Origin: Bacteriovorax stolpii
Lineage (GTDB): Bacteria; Bdellovibrionota; Bacteriovoracia; Bacteriovoracales; Bacteriovoracaceae
Reading direction: 5' to 3'
DNA: 64,000 bases
Assembly (NCBI RefSeq): GCF_002872415.1
Contig: NZ_CP025704.1
Coordinates: 2,046,001-2,110,000, forward strand
A model generated the notes under the pieces. It was not told the origin of the DNA. It did no database searches and saw nothing but the letters and a program-made list of their open reading frames with translations. Both the position numbers and the translations under genes were made by a program. Positions 50,564 to 58,698 of the stretch are shown here, piece by piece (position 1 is the stretch's first letter; every line of letters begins with the position of its first letter).

Positions 50564-51394
50564 ATGAGCAAGAAAATTATCGTACGAAAGGATGGGCTTT
50601 TCTACCATCCGACCTTTATTAAGAAAGATGAAAGAGAGGCCATCTTGGAATGGCTGGGCACCCTTCACCCTATCTGGGAGATGCGCTACTCTGAAAACAA
50701 CCCGCCGCCCGAGGGCGATACACAAAGGCAGCTTCTGCGCCCGGTGTACTGGTTAGGAAACTGGCAGTTTGCCTGCCTTAATTACTATCACCCGCCAAAA
50801 GGCATCCATAACAGATGCATTAAGGCCGAAGATTACCCGAAGGCCTTAAAAAAGATCCTAGAGACCATTGAAGGCATTACTAAGATGCATTTTAAAAAGC
50901 ACGAAGTCCCTCGCGGATGGAAGCTCAATACGTGCCTGATCAATTTTTATGGAACATCTATTGATGAGACCGGGAAAAAAATCGACACCGCTCGCGTAGG
51001 CGATCATAAAGACTTTGAACTTGGGCCAGTGGCCTCTATTTCTTTTGGAGAGAGGGCCTTCTTCCAATTTGTTCTCGGGAAAAAAGACCTCAAAAACAAT
51101 GTGATCTATGAGCAGTGGTTAGAAGATTCTTCGTTGCAGATCTTTGGTGGGGAACTTTATAAAGATAAGGCCTTCCACCGCGTTCAGCGCGTAGAGAATA
51201 AACTTAAGACGGTCTTCAAACTGAATGTGGAAAACTTCGAGACGAGAAGAATTAACTTCACCTTTAGATACGTACCAGAAGAGCACATAATTCCCTTTAA
51301 GGAACTGCCTGCGCCACAAAAAAGCGATGTCACGGGTTATATGCAGATGCTTGCCCGCTACTCACCTCATTTTGAGCGCGCCTTAAAGGAATAA
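50564..51394 (+). CDS. AlkB-like 2OG-Fe(II) oxygenase
   Basis: A 276-residue soluble dioxygenase of the AlkB family, which oxidatively removes alkyl groups from nucleic acids or proteins. The core contains NTCLINFYG, the metal pair His-x-Asp in GDHKDFELGP, SISFGERAFFQF, the distal His in KAFHRVQRV and the 2OG-binding Arg in RRINFTFRYV. The N-terminal YHPTFIKKDEREAILEWL is the usual lid helix. Specificity is unknown; it is longer than E. coli AlkB. There is no SD before the ATG. The lexA-dinB cluster lies nearby, but a separate antiporter gene intervenes, so a DNA-repair link is only suggestive. Confidence 0.88.
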   Translation: MSKKIIVRKDGLFYHPTFIKKDEREAILEWLGTLHPIWEMRYSENNPPPEGDTQRQLLRPVYWLGNWQFACLNYYHPPKGIHNRCIKAEDYPKALKKILETIEGITKMHFKKHEVPRGWKLNTCLINFYGTSIDETGKKIDTARVGDHKDFELGPVASISFGERAFFQFVLGKKDLKNNVIYEQWLEDSSLQIFGGELYKDKAFHRVQRVENKLKTVFKLNVENFETRRINFTFRYVPEEHIIPFKELPAPQKSDVTGYMQMLARYSPHFERALKE

Positions 51395-51435
51395 AAAACT
51401 AGTAAAAATAAATCGCACAGAGTTTAATAGAGGGC

Positions 51436-53214
51436 ATGAATTCATTTATCAATCAGGCCCTCGTTTTAATCGGTTCAGCAGTTATTCTCGTCCCCATTTT
51501 CACCCGTTTGGGTTTGGGGTCTATTCTTGGCTATCTTATCGCCGGAATCCTCGTGGGTCCTTTTGGATTTGACCACGCCCATGAAACAGAAAACATTAAA
51601 CACTTTTCAGAACTAGGAGTGATCCTTCTTCTTTTCATTATTGGCCTAGAAATCCAGCCAAAAAAACTCTGGCAGATGCGGACAAAACTTGTAGGCCTTG
51701 GTGGTCTTCAGGTCTTAGTCTGTACATTGGTTTTCATGGGAATTGGATTGCAACTTGGCCTTAGCACTGTCTCAACAGTAGTCATTGGTTTTGCCCTTTC
51801 TCTTTCTTCAACGGCCTTTGCGCTTCAGACATTAAGTGAAAGAAGCCAGCTTGGAACAGAGTTTGGCCAGTCTTCATTTGCTGTTTTACTAATGCAAGAC
51901 TTACTGGCGATCCCAGCTCTTGCCATCATTCCAACTCTCGCTGACACGGGGTCGAGTTCACTTAACATGGGGACTTTCCTCAAGTTCGTTTTAATCATCA
52001 CCTTCTTAGTTTTTGCCAGCCGTTTTATGATCAGGCCGATTTTCCGCGTAATCAGCGCCACAAGAATCAGAGAACTCTTTACTGCCGTTACACTCGTCAT
52101 TGTTTTAGGTGTGGCCGCTCTAATGCTCTCAATTGGTCTCTCTGCAGCTCTGGGGACTTTTATTGCCGGCGTTCTTCTGGCCGACTCTGAATACCGCCAC
52201 GAACTTGAAGCCGACCTAGGCCCGTTTAAGAATCTTTTAATGGGACTTTTCTTTATCGGTGTTGGTATGAGTGTAAACCTGGACCTGGTGATTTCAAAAC
52301 CTCTAATGGTCATCGGTCTCTCAGTTGCCTACCTGATTTTTAAACACCTACTTCTCTTTTTCATCGCCCGTTCATTTAAGATGGACAAGATGAATTCAAA
52401 ACTCATGTCACTTGCTATCGGACAAGGGGGGGAATTTGCTTTCGTCATTTTTGGAATAGCCCTGACATATAACCTGGCCGATCCAGACATTCTTTCTCTT
52501 TTAACCGTGGTGATCACCATCTCAATGGCGATGAGTCCGCTGTTAATTTTACTAAACGACAAGTACGAGGCCATCGCTTGTAAAAATAGCAATACTCCTA
52601 ACTACGATACCATTCAGGATGAGTCTCCTGAAGTGATCATCGCAGGCTTCGGTCGCTTCGGACAAATCTTTGCTCGCGTTTTGCGCACACAAAAAATTCC
52701 TTTCACGGCCATTGACCGCGACCCGAACCAGATTGAACTGGTGAGACGTTTTAGCCACAAAGTTTATTATGGAGATGCTTCAAGGCTCGACATTCTCGAG
52801 GCCGCAGGTATCGCCAAGGCAAAATACTTTGTTCTGGCCATCGATGACGTTGAAGATTCAATTAAAGCGGCCAAGACGATCAGAGAAAAATACCCACACG
52901 TTAAAATCTTTGCCCGCTCAAGAAACCGTGGTCACTCATTCGATATGATGGATATGGGGGTTCACCGAATTAAGCGCGAGACATTTGATTCGAGTTTAAA
53001 TTTCGCCAGCGACCTCTTAATTGAGATGGGTCAGTCAGAAGAAAAAGTGCACGCGCTTATTAAAAAGTTCGCCGCCCACGATCTTGCAATGATCACTGAG
53101 CAACACAAAGTGCGCAACGACGAGAAACAATTCTTGTCTGTGTATCATCAGGCCCAGGCCCAATTGGCCGAGGTTTTAAGCCGCGATGATAGTTCTGGGG
53201 TGGAGCAAAAATAA
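51436..53214 (+). CDS. CPA2-family cation:proton antiporter with TrkA-N domain
   Basis: A 592-residue KefB/KefC-like protein. About residues 1-385 hold about a dozen membrane segments, with the CPA2 core (GYLIAGILVGPFGF; GIGLQLG; FLVFASRFMI). About 393-515 form a TrkA-N Rossmann domain (VIIAGFGRFGQIFARVLR, then YYGDASRLDILEAAG) that binds NAD(H) or nucleotides and gates the channel. It would export potassium or sodium in exchange for protons. No glutathione-regulatory KefF/KefG subunit is adjacent. A short GAGGGC SD precedes the ATG. It is probably transcribed alone. Confidence 0.93.
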   Translation: MNSFINQALVLIGSAVILVPIFTRLGLGSILGYLIAGILVGPFGFDHAHETENIKHFSELGVILLLFIIGLEIQPKKLWQMRTKLVGLGGLQVLVCTLVFMGIGLQLGLSTVSTVVIGFALSLSSTAFALQTLSERSQLGTEFGQSSFAVLLMQDLLAIPALAIIPTLADTGSSSLNMGTFLKFVLIITFLVFASRFMIRPIFRVISATRIRELFTAVTLVIVLGVAALMLSIGLSAALGTFIAGVLLADSEYRHELEADLGPFKNLLMGLFFIGVGMSVNLDLVISKPLMVIGLSVAYLIFKHLLLFFIARSFKMDKMNSKLMSLAIGQGGEFAFVIFGIALTYNLADPDILSLLTVVITISMAMSPLLILLNDKYEAIACKNSNTPNYDTIQDESPEVIIAGFGRFGQIFARVLRTQKIPFTAIDRDPNQIELVRRFSHKVYYGDASRLDILEAAGIAKAKYFVLAIDDVEDSIKAAKTIREKYPHVKIFARSRNRGHSFDMMDMGVHRIKRETFDSSLNFASDLLIEMGQSEEKVHALIKKFAAHDLAMITEQHKVRNDEKQFLSVYHQAQAQLAEVLSRDDSSGVEQK

Positions 53215-53241
53215 TAAGTTAGAAAAAAATTTGCCGAGCTG

Positions 53242-53270
53242 TTGACTTACGCAAAAGTTACGCCTATGCT
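53242..53270 (+). promoter_or_regulatory. lexA promoter with operator-like repeat in the spacer
   Basis: TTGACT (53242-53247), exactly 17 nt, then TATGCT (53265-53270). The spacer contains TTACGCAAAAGTTACGC, a TTACGC direct repeat, at 53247-53263. The -10 ends 6 nt before the ATG, so the transcript should start at the ATG. A related sequence lies in the dinB promoter, suggesting a LexA box. Confidence 0.6.
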
Positions 53271-53276
53271 TATTTT

Positions 53277-53888
53277 ATGGCGATTACAAAAAAACAAAAA
53301 GAATTCTATGATTACATTGTGGCCTACAATAAAGAGCATGGCCACTCCCCAACTCAAAAAGAAATCAAAGACCACTTTGGGCTTAAATCTTTTGGATCAG
53401 TCCAAAAGTACCTTCAGTACTTAAATAAAGAAGGACTGATTGAAAGAGAATGGAACCAGCGCAGAAGCCTGGAAATCAAAAATGACGAAGCCGAATCCGA
53501 CTCAGACCAAATCCCTCTACTGGGTATGGTAGCTGCCGGTAACCCGATTGAGGCCATTGAAAACGCCACTAACATGATCTCTGTTCCGCGCACCTTTATT
53601 AAAGGTGGATTCAAATATTTCGCCCTGACAGTTAAAGGGGATTCAATGATTGAAGCGGGAATCCTTGAAGGAGACGTTATTGTCTGCCGTTCAACCAAAG
53701 AAGCACGCAATGGCCAGATCGTCGTAGCAGTCATTGATGGTGAAGCGACAGTAAAAACCTTCAGCCAACAGAAAAAAGCAATTGAACTCCTTCCTGCAAA
53801 TAGAAACTACTCACCTATCGTCGTCGACGAAAATGTGGCCGATTTTAAAATTGTAGGAAACTTAGTAGGACTTCTTCGCTCCTACTGA
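53277..53888 (+). CDS. lexA: LexA SOS repressor
   Basis: A 203-residue LexA: winged HTH at residues 1-65 (PTQKEIKDHFGLKSFGSVQKY), then the S24 autoprotease. The cleavage bond is Ala87-Gly88 in MVAAGNP, nucleophile Ser123 in KGDSMIE and general base Lys160 in EATVKTF, so RecA-stimulated self-cleavage should be intact. Spacing between these residues matches E. coli LexA. It sits 61 bp upstream of dinB. No SD precedes the ATG; the promoter geometry predicts a leaderless mRNA and autorepression. Confidence 0.96.
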   Translation: MAITKKQKEFYDYIVAYNKEHGHSPTQKEIKDHFGLKSFGSVQKYLQYLNKEGLIEREWNQRRSLEIKNDEAESDSDQIPLLGMVAAGNPIEAIENATNMISVPRTFIKGGFKYFALTVKGDSMIEAGILEGDVIVCRSTKEARNGQIVVAVIDGEATVKTFSQQKKAIELLPANRNYSPIVVDENVADFKIVGNLVGLLRSY

Positions 53889-53910
53889 TCTTTAGCGAAA
53901 AATAAATAAA

Positions 53911-53941
53911 TTGAACGCGCAATTTTGCGTGAATGGATAGT
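53911..53941 (+). promoter_or_regulatory. dinB promoter with operator-like inverted repeat
   Basis: TTGAAC (53911-53916) is a -35-like element; the -10 is weak (TGGATA at 17 nt or GATAGT at 19 nt). Between them, CGCAA-TT-TTGCG (53918-53929) is a perfect inverted repeat; its reverse strand reads ACGCAAAATTGCGC, close to ACGCAAAAGTTACGC in the lexA promoter. Confidence 0.5.
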
Positions 53942-53949
53942 TACGTCTT

Positions 53950-55047
53950 ATGGTTCGAAAAATAATACATGTAGATATGGATTGTTTTTACGCTCAAGTA
54001 GAGATGCGTGATCGTCCAGAACTAAAGAATGTTCCCCTGGCCATTGGTGGGGCACCAGGAACTCGCAGCGTCCTTTGCACAAGTAACTATATTGCCCGCA
54101 AGTTCGGGGTGAAATCAGCAATGCCTACGGATTACGCCGTCAGGCTTTGCCCTAATTTGGTGATCCTTCCACCAAATTTTAGAAAATATAAAAAGGCCTC
54201 AGAGATCATTCAGAACATTTTTCTGAAGTACTCTCACAAGGTAGAAACTGTGTCTTTAGATGAAGCCTATATCGACGTCAGTGATCATATAAGTGCGACA
54301 GATATTGGTCGAATGATTAAAGAAGACATTTTAAAAGCAACAGGGCTTACGGCCTCAGTGGGGATTGCACCTAATAAGTTTCTGGCAAAAATCGCCAGCG
54401 ACTGGAAAAAGCCCAATGGTTTTTTCGTCATCAAACCCCACGAAGTGCAAAGCTTTATTAAAGAGCTTCCAGTTAAACTTATTCCTGGTGTCGGTAAAAA
54501 AGGACACCAGCATTTAGAAAGTCTAGGCATTAAAACTTGCGAAGACTTGAGGCGATTCCCTCCAGAAGTATTGGCCTTAAGTTTTGGCAAGTTTAGCCTG
54601 GATCTTTTTTATTACGCTCAAGGAATTGACGATCGAGAAGTCTGCACAGACTGGGAGAGAAAATCTCTTAGTGTGGAAAATACTTTTTTAAAAGACATGA
54701 CCAATCCGGAAGAAATGAAGCTTTATTTGGAAGAACTTCTCTCAGAGATGAAAGGTCGTGTAGAGCGTCACCTTGAAGATGAGCCCCATAAAAAAATAAA
54801 AAAGATTTTTGTCAAAGTGAAGTATTCTGACTTTAAACAGTCGACTTCTGAAGAGACACTCATTCCTTTTGAGTTTGAGGAGAATCATTTTGACAAGCTG
54901 GCCAATATCGAAAGCTATTACCGCTTGCTCAATGTTAGCCTTGCAAAAAAAAGTAGCCCTGTACGTCTTCTTGGTGTTGGAGTAAGATTTCTAACAGGAG
55001 AAGAAGCCGATCCCATTCAATTAAGCCTGCTTCCTCTCTGTGCTTAA
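53950..55047 (+). CDS. dinB: DNA polymerase IV (Y family)
   Basis: A 365-residue translesion polymerase. Catalytic residues: Asp9 in HVDMDCFYAQVE and the SLDEAYID motif near residue 100. FLAKIASDWKKPNG and the HhH region IPGVGKKGHQHLESLG follow, then the little finger. The C-terminus ends in QLSLLPLCA, a beta-clamp-binding motif. It lacks an SD and lies under an operator-like repeat similar to that of lexA, consistent with SOS control. The fused MenE-MenH gene begins 2 nt after its stop. Confidence 0.96.
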   Translation: MVRKIIHVDMDCFYAQVEMRDRPELKNVPLAIGGAPGTRSVLCTSNYIARKFGVKSAMPTDYAVRLCPNLVILPPNFRKYKKASEIIQNIFLKYSHKVETVSLDEAYIDVSDHISATDIGRMIKEDILKATGLTASVGIAPNKFLAKIASDWKKPNGFFVIKPHEVQSFIKELPVKLIPGVGKKGHQHLESLGIKTCEDLRRFPPEVLALSFGKFSLDLFYYAQGIDDREVCTDWERKSLSVENTFLKDMTNPEEMKLYLEELLSEMKGRVERHLEDEPHKKIKKIFVKVKYSDFKQSTSEETLIPFEFEENHFDKLANIESYYRLLNVSLAKKSSPVRLLGVGVRFLTGEEADPIQLSLLPLCA

Positions 55048-55049
55048 GC

Positions 55050-57119
55050 ATGGAACATTTAAATTTAAGAGCCTACTGCGCCCAATTTTTGGAAGACAAT
55101 CGTCTTGGGGACCTTCCTTTTTTTAAAGAAGAAGATTACACCTCAAATTACCGCGATCTTATTGAACTTTCTTTGTCATTGGCCGACTCTCTTAAAGATG
55201 AAGGCAGCTATTACGCTTTAAAAATCGACTCCCCTTATTTTTTCTTTGCCCACTTACTCGCCTCCATTTTTGCTAAAAAAGATGTCGTCGTTCTTTCTTC
55301 CAAAGAACCAGAAAGCGCTCTTTTCTCTTATCAAAGGACCCTGGGTTTTAAACGAATCATTACTGGAGTTATTGGTTCTGGGAAAAAAGATTCTCATTTT
55401 CCTGACATCGAGATCAATGAATCGTCTATGGCCTTTAGTATTTTAAGCTCTGGCTCAAGCGGGCCATCTAAGGCCATCTTTCTTTCTTTAAAAAATGTTT
55501 ATGCTTCGGCAACAAGTGTGATTGATTTTTTCAAGATGAGTAAAGACGATACTAGTTTTATGAATCTTCCTCATCACCACATCGGTGGAATGATGATTTT
55601 ATGGAGAGCATTTTTTAGTATGGGGTCTTTGACCAATGTGCGCGAAAATAGCTTTCAGTTTATTTCTTTAGTGCCGCTACAATTTAAGCGCGCGCTCACA
55701 GACCCCTCTGAACTCGCATCGCTAAAAAAATGCCGAGGAATTCTCATTGGGGGTGCTCCTTTAAATGAGGAGTTAAAATTAGAAGCAAAAAAAGAAAATC
55801 TTCCTGTCTTTGAAACCTATGGCATGAGTGAAACGTCTTCACTGGTCATGCTCAATGGCACTCCTTTAAAAGGGCAAACTGTTAAGCTCGATGAAAACGG
55901 ATACTTTTTAATTAAAGGGCCGACTCTTTCTCCTGGCGCTCCTGTTGATAGTGAAGGATTTTTTCACACTAAAGATATTGGCGTTAAAAATGCCGATGGC
56001 ACTCTTTCATTTTCTCACCGTGGAGACATTCTTTTTAAAAGCGGTGGCGAACTCATCAATCCCATTGAGGTGGAGGCCAAGGTTAAAGAACTGCCCTGGA
56101 TGGCCGAGGCCGTGTCGGTGGGAATTAACCATCACGAATGGACCAAGGCCCAGGCCCTGGTTTTTAAGAGCACTGACCCCGACAAAACAATTGATGATAT
56201 TAAGGCCCATTTAAAAAAAGAACTTCACCCTTATCTCATCCCTCGTTATTTTTATCCGGCAGGAAAAGACCTGGTAAGAGAAGGAATGAAACCAAAGCGT
56301 TTTGAAGTGGCGAACTTTGCCCGCGAAGAGTTTTTTAAAAATCTTCTACACCATCTCTACATTCCCCACCCCAATGCCAAAAGGCTTGTCGTGTTCTTCC
56401 ATGGTTTTATGGAAGATCACAGCGATATGATTCCTTTAATGGATTCTCACCATCAATGCGCTTATCTCTTTATTGATTTCCCAGGCCACGGTAAAAGCCG
56501 TGCAGGGGCCTTTAAAAAGCGCGAAGATGTTTTCTACTACCTAAGCGAGTTGATTCTCTTTAAAGCTCAGGGACTCCCTTATACGCTTTATGGCTACTCA
56601 ATGGGAGGAAGGATTGCTCTAGAATTGGCCCTTGATTATTTAAGGCCAGAGCAATTGATTTTGGAGTCTTCACACTTTGGGTTTAAGACGGCCGAAGAAA
56701 AAAGGACGAGACTTGAATCTGACCGCTTGCTTTTTAAAGATGTCAAAGATGACAATGACCTGAGGATCTTTTTTGAAAGCTGGTATAAAAACCCGATCTT
56801 TACCGGGTATAATCAGTCTGCTCATTATTCAATAGATTTGGAAAAAAAACTCACACATGCACCTAAAGAGTGGCAGGCCTCAATGGAGTTTAACTCTCCA
56901 GGAACCTCGCCTTATTTCTATCAGGAAGTAATGGCAAAACTCTCGCTCTTAAAAGTTGTGGGAATTGTCGGAAGCCTGGATGCTAAATACAAAACTCACT
57001 TCAACGAAGTAAAGGCCCAGCTCGCCGATCTCCACTTGTATGAAATCAAAGGCGCTGGCCACAATCCACACAAGACACACTTGAGTGACATCAAAAATAT
57101 TTTAAGGAACTTTATCTAG
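55050..57119 (+). CDS. Fused o-succinylbenzoate-CoA ligase / SHCHC synthase (MenE-MenH-like)
   Basis: A 689-residue two-domain enzyme. Residues 1-435 are an ANL ligase most like MenE: SSGSSGPSKAI (P-loop), LPHHHIGGMMILWRA (MenE hallmark), ETYGMSETSS, HRGDILFKSGGELINP; a TGD-type motif reads TKD. Residues about 440-689 are an alpha/beta hydrolase most like MenH: FFHGFMEDH, IDFPGHGKS, YGYSMGGRIAL (nucleophile Ser), LESSHFG, FESWYKNPIF, acid GSLDAKY and His in GAGHNPH. The two activities belong to menaquinone synthesis but are separated by MenC. The start is 2 nt after dinB with no SD, so it is probably coupled to dinB. Confidence 0.8.
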   Translation: MEHLNLRAYCAQFLEDNRLGDLPFFKEEDYTSNYRDLIELSLSLADSLKDEGSYYALKIDSPYFFFAHLLASIFAKKDVVVLSSKEPESALFSYQRTLGFKRIITGVIGSGKKDSHFPDIEINESSMAFSILSSGSSGPSKAIFLSLKNVYASATSVIDFFKMSKDDTSFMNLPHHHIGGMMILWRAFFSMGSLTNVRENSFQFISLVPLQFKRALTDPSELASLKKCRGILIGGAPLNEELKLEAKKENLPVFETYGMSETSSLVMLNGTPLKGQTVKLDENGYFLIKGPTLSPGAPVDSEGFFHTKDIGVKNADGTLSFSHRGDILFKSGGELINPIEVEAKVKELPWMAEAVSVGINHHEWTKAQALVFKSTDPDKTIDDIKAHLKKELHPYLIPRYFYPAGKDLVREGMKPKRFEVANFAREEFFKNLLHHLYIPHPNAKRLVVFFHGFMEDHSDMIPLMDSHHQCAYLFIDFPGHGKSRAGAFKKREDVFYYLSELILFKAQGLPYTLYGYSMGGRIALELALDYLRPEQLILESSHFGFKTAEEKRTRLESDRLLFKDVKDDNDLRIFFESWYKNPIFTGYNQSAHYSIDLEKKLTHAPKEWQASMEFNSPGTSPYFYQEVMAKLSLLKVVGIVGSLDAKYKTHFNEVKAQLADLHLYEIKGAGHNPHKTHLSDIKNILRNFI

Positions 57120-57461
57120 AGATTTTTTAAGAACAAGAGTTTCTTCTAATAAAAGTGTTAGTTGAGACTCTAAAGCTTTCAGTAGTGAGTGCGTGTTTTC
57201 AAAATTGGACTTCTTACCAGACATCTCTAATTCATAAGCAATATTACTTCCTTCTTCCGAGAAAAAATTTCTAAAGACACCTTTAAATGTGTGAGCGCTT
57301 AAGGAAAGTTTAGCCGCATCCTGTTCTTTGACTGCGCTACGAAGAGTCTCAAGCAGAGCAGGTGAAGACTTTTGAAAATTAACAATCATATCCTGAAGGA
57401 TCTCTTCATCTCCTTCAAATTGCTCTATTAATAGTGCCCAGTTAAATGACTTATATTCCAT
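57102..57461 (-). CDS. HPt-domain phosphotransfer protein
   Basis: A 119-residue single histidine-phosphotransfer domain. The phospho-His motif AHTFKGVFRNFF is in the middle (His at about residue 57), flanked by amphipathic helices of the four-helix bundle (EILQDMIVNFQKSSPALLETL). It should shuttle phosphoryl groups between a hybrid kinase and a response regulator, neither adjacent. The tail ends LDKVP; the gene overlaps the 3' end of the convergent MenE-MenH gene by 18 bp. Confidence 0.88.
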   Translation of the reverse strand: MEYKSFNWALLIEQFEGDEEILQDMIVNFQKSSPALLETLRSAVKEQDAAKLSLSAHTFKGVFRNFFSEEGSNIAYELEMSGKKSNFENTHSLLKALESQLTLLLEETLVLKKSLDKVP

Positions 57462-57531
57462 ACTCTCGCTATCTTAACTAAAAACCCTTTAGGATTAAAG
57501 TTTTTTCGTTTTCCGACCGATAAGTTCAAGT

Positions 57532-57852
57532 ATGACAGATGGAGTTCGCAAACTCGATTTATTAAGAGGTTTCTACCGGGCCCAGGCACGTGCCTCAGGC
57601 AGTGAAAGTAGCGAACTCAAAGAAATCGCCAGCGAGCTTAAAATCGCCAACGAACTAAAGGCACAAGAAGAAGTCGAAATCACCAATGCGACTGGCTCAC
57701 CTTATCTTCAAGATCAATCCTGGCAAAAAAAAGGAGTTCTTTTAGGATCGGCCGAAGAGAGCGACTGGAAGAAAGTTAAGAGTTACGAAGAGGCCCATGA
57801 TAAAACTCTTCCACTCTCCAGAGAAAACCTCAAAAAATTAAATATCATCTAG
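57532..57852 (+). CDS. Small cytoplasmic protein, unknown function
   Basis: A 106-residue highly charged protein without signal peptide or cysteine. Residues 5-50 are helical with Glu/Lys/Ala heptads (SSELKEIASELKIANELKAQ), the remainder more polar. I do not recognise a family. The ATG has no SD and a GATAAG box lies 7 nt upstream, so it may also be leaderless. A strong terminator begins 5-10 nt after the stop. Confidence 0.7.
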   Translation: MTDGVRKLDLLRGFYRAQARASGSESSELKEIASELKIANELKAQEEVEITNATGSPYLQDQSWQKKGVLLGSAEESDWKKVKSYEEAHDKTLPLSRENLKKLNII

Positions 57853-57856
57853 AAAT

Positions 57857-57887
57857 AAAAAAGGGACCTTCGGGTCCCTTTTTTTAT
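57857..57887. terminator. Bidirectional intrinsic terminator
   Basis: GGGACC-TTCG-GGTCCC with an A-tract on one side and a T-tract on the other: an extra-stable UUCG tetraloop hairpin usable by both convergent genes (stops at 57852 and 57890). Confidence 0.92.
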
Positions 57888-57889
57888 TT

Positions 57890-58621
57890 CTACTTTTTAC
57901 CTTTTTTCTTTTTCATCTTGATTAAGAAGAATGCAATCGCGGCCACTGCAATGATTCCGATGATTGTTGTCGTCTCATCACCACCAGAGCCATCTTTTCC
58001 TTTTTTCTGCATTGAGATGTCAGCTTGTGTCCCTTGGTCTGGAATGTATGTTCCTTCTCCAATTAAGTCACCTTCTTGTTGCTTAACTCTCGTTGCTCCT
58101 TGAGCATTTGATTTTTGGTCAAATACTTTTAGAGTAGCAATAATTTTTTCAAAAATGTCCTGGTAAGCATCGTAGTGATCTTTAGCAACTGAGAACGTTA
58201 CTGCGATCCCTAGAGAGTCTTTTACTGTCGCTAGGTATCTCGTATAGAAACCTGGAACTTCAGAAGCTAAGTGAAGTGAGTCAACCCATTTTTGTCCGTT
58301 GATCTCTCTTACAGTTACTGATTTTGCTTCCGAAATTTGTGTCTTTCCACCTGGAAGTGTGAATGACTTCGGCGCTTTTAAATACGCTTGGTATTCATCA
58401 AGAGAGTCTTGCTCTCCTCTATATTTAGCGGCCAAAATGATGATGGCCTCTTTCTTACGGTCTTTATTTTCACTCTGACAAACCCACTCAGATCCTTCCA
58501 GAGCACAGTCCCAACCATTAGGAAGTTCGAACTCTGAGAACTGGCTAGAAAATGTCTTAGCAAAAACATTTGTCGAAAGCGCCAGGGATAGAGCGATAAA
58601 CATTAAACGAAAGCTTTTCAT
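57890..58621 (-). CDS. Exported protein with GlyGly-CTERM-like tail
   Basis: A 243-residue exported protein: signal peptide 1-21 (ending NVFA), a globular part (about 22-165) reminiscent of the PsbP/DcrB-like fold (FELPNGWDCA...WVCQS, with two Cys; YLATVKDSLGIAVTFS), a Gln/Gly-rich linker, then GSGGDE, a hydrophobic helix (IIGIIAVAAIAFFLI) and a Lys-rich end (KMKKKKGKK). The Gly-Gly plus helix plus basic tail is the layout of GlyGly-CTERM proteins processed by rhombosortase; a simple C-terminal anchor is the alternative. It shares the terminator at 57857-57887. Confidence 0.82.
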   Translation of the reverse strand: MKSFRLMFIALSLALSTNVFAKTFSSQFSEFELPNGWDCALEGSEWVCQSENKDRKKEAIIILAAKYRGEQDSLDEYQAYLKAPKSFTLPGGKTQISEAKSVTVREINGQKWVDSLHLASEVPGFYTRYLATVKDSLGIAVTFSVAKDHYDAYQDIFEKIIATLKVFDQKSNAQGATRVKQQEGDLIGEGTYIPDQGTQADISMQKKGKDGSGGDETTTIIGIIAVAAIAFFLIKMKKKKGKK

Positions 58622-58698
58622 GCCGTTTCCTCAAGTTTTAATAATAATAGTTTAATTTTATCACCATGCTGATTATTATCAAACAGTTAAATTCTTTC

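Noticed and set aside
50411-50725. N-terminal extension of the 288-residue exported protein to 50725.
   Set aside because: It would overlap the divergent AlkB-like gene and bury the signal peptide, and a proper SD precedes the ATG at 50410.
51825-52313. A 162-codon minus-strand ORF.
   Set aside because: It lies wholly within the antiporter membrane domain on the opposite strand. The Arg/Ser/Ile-rich product is typical of a shadow frame.
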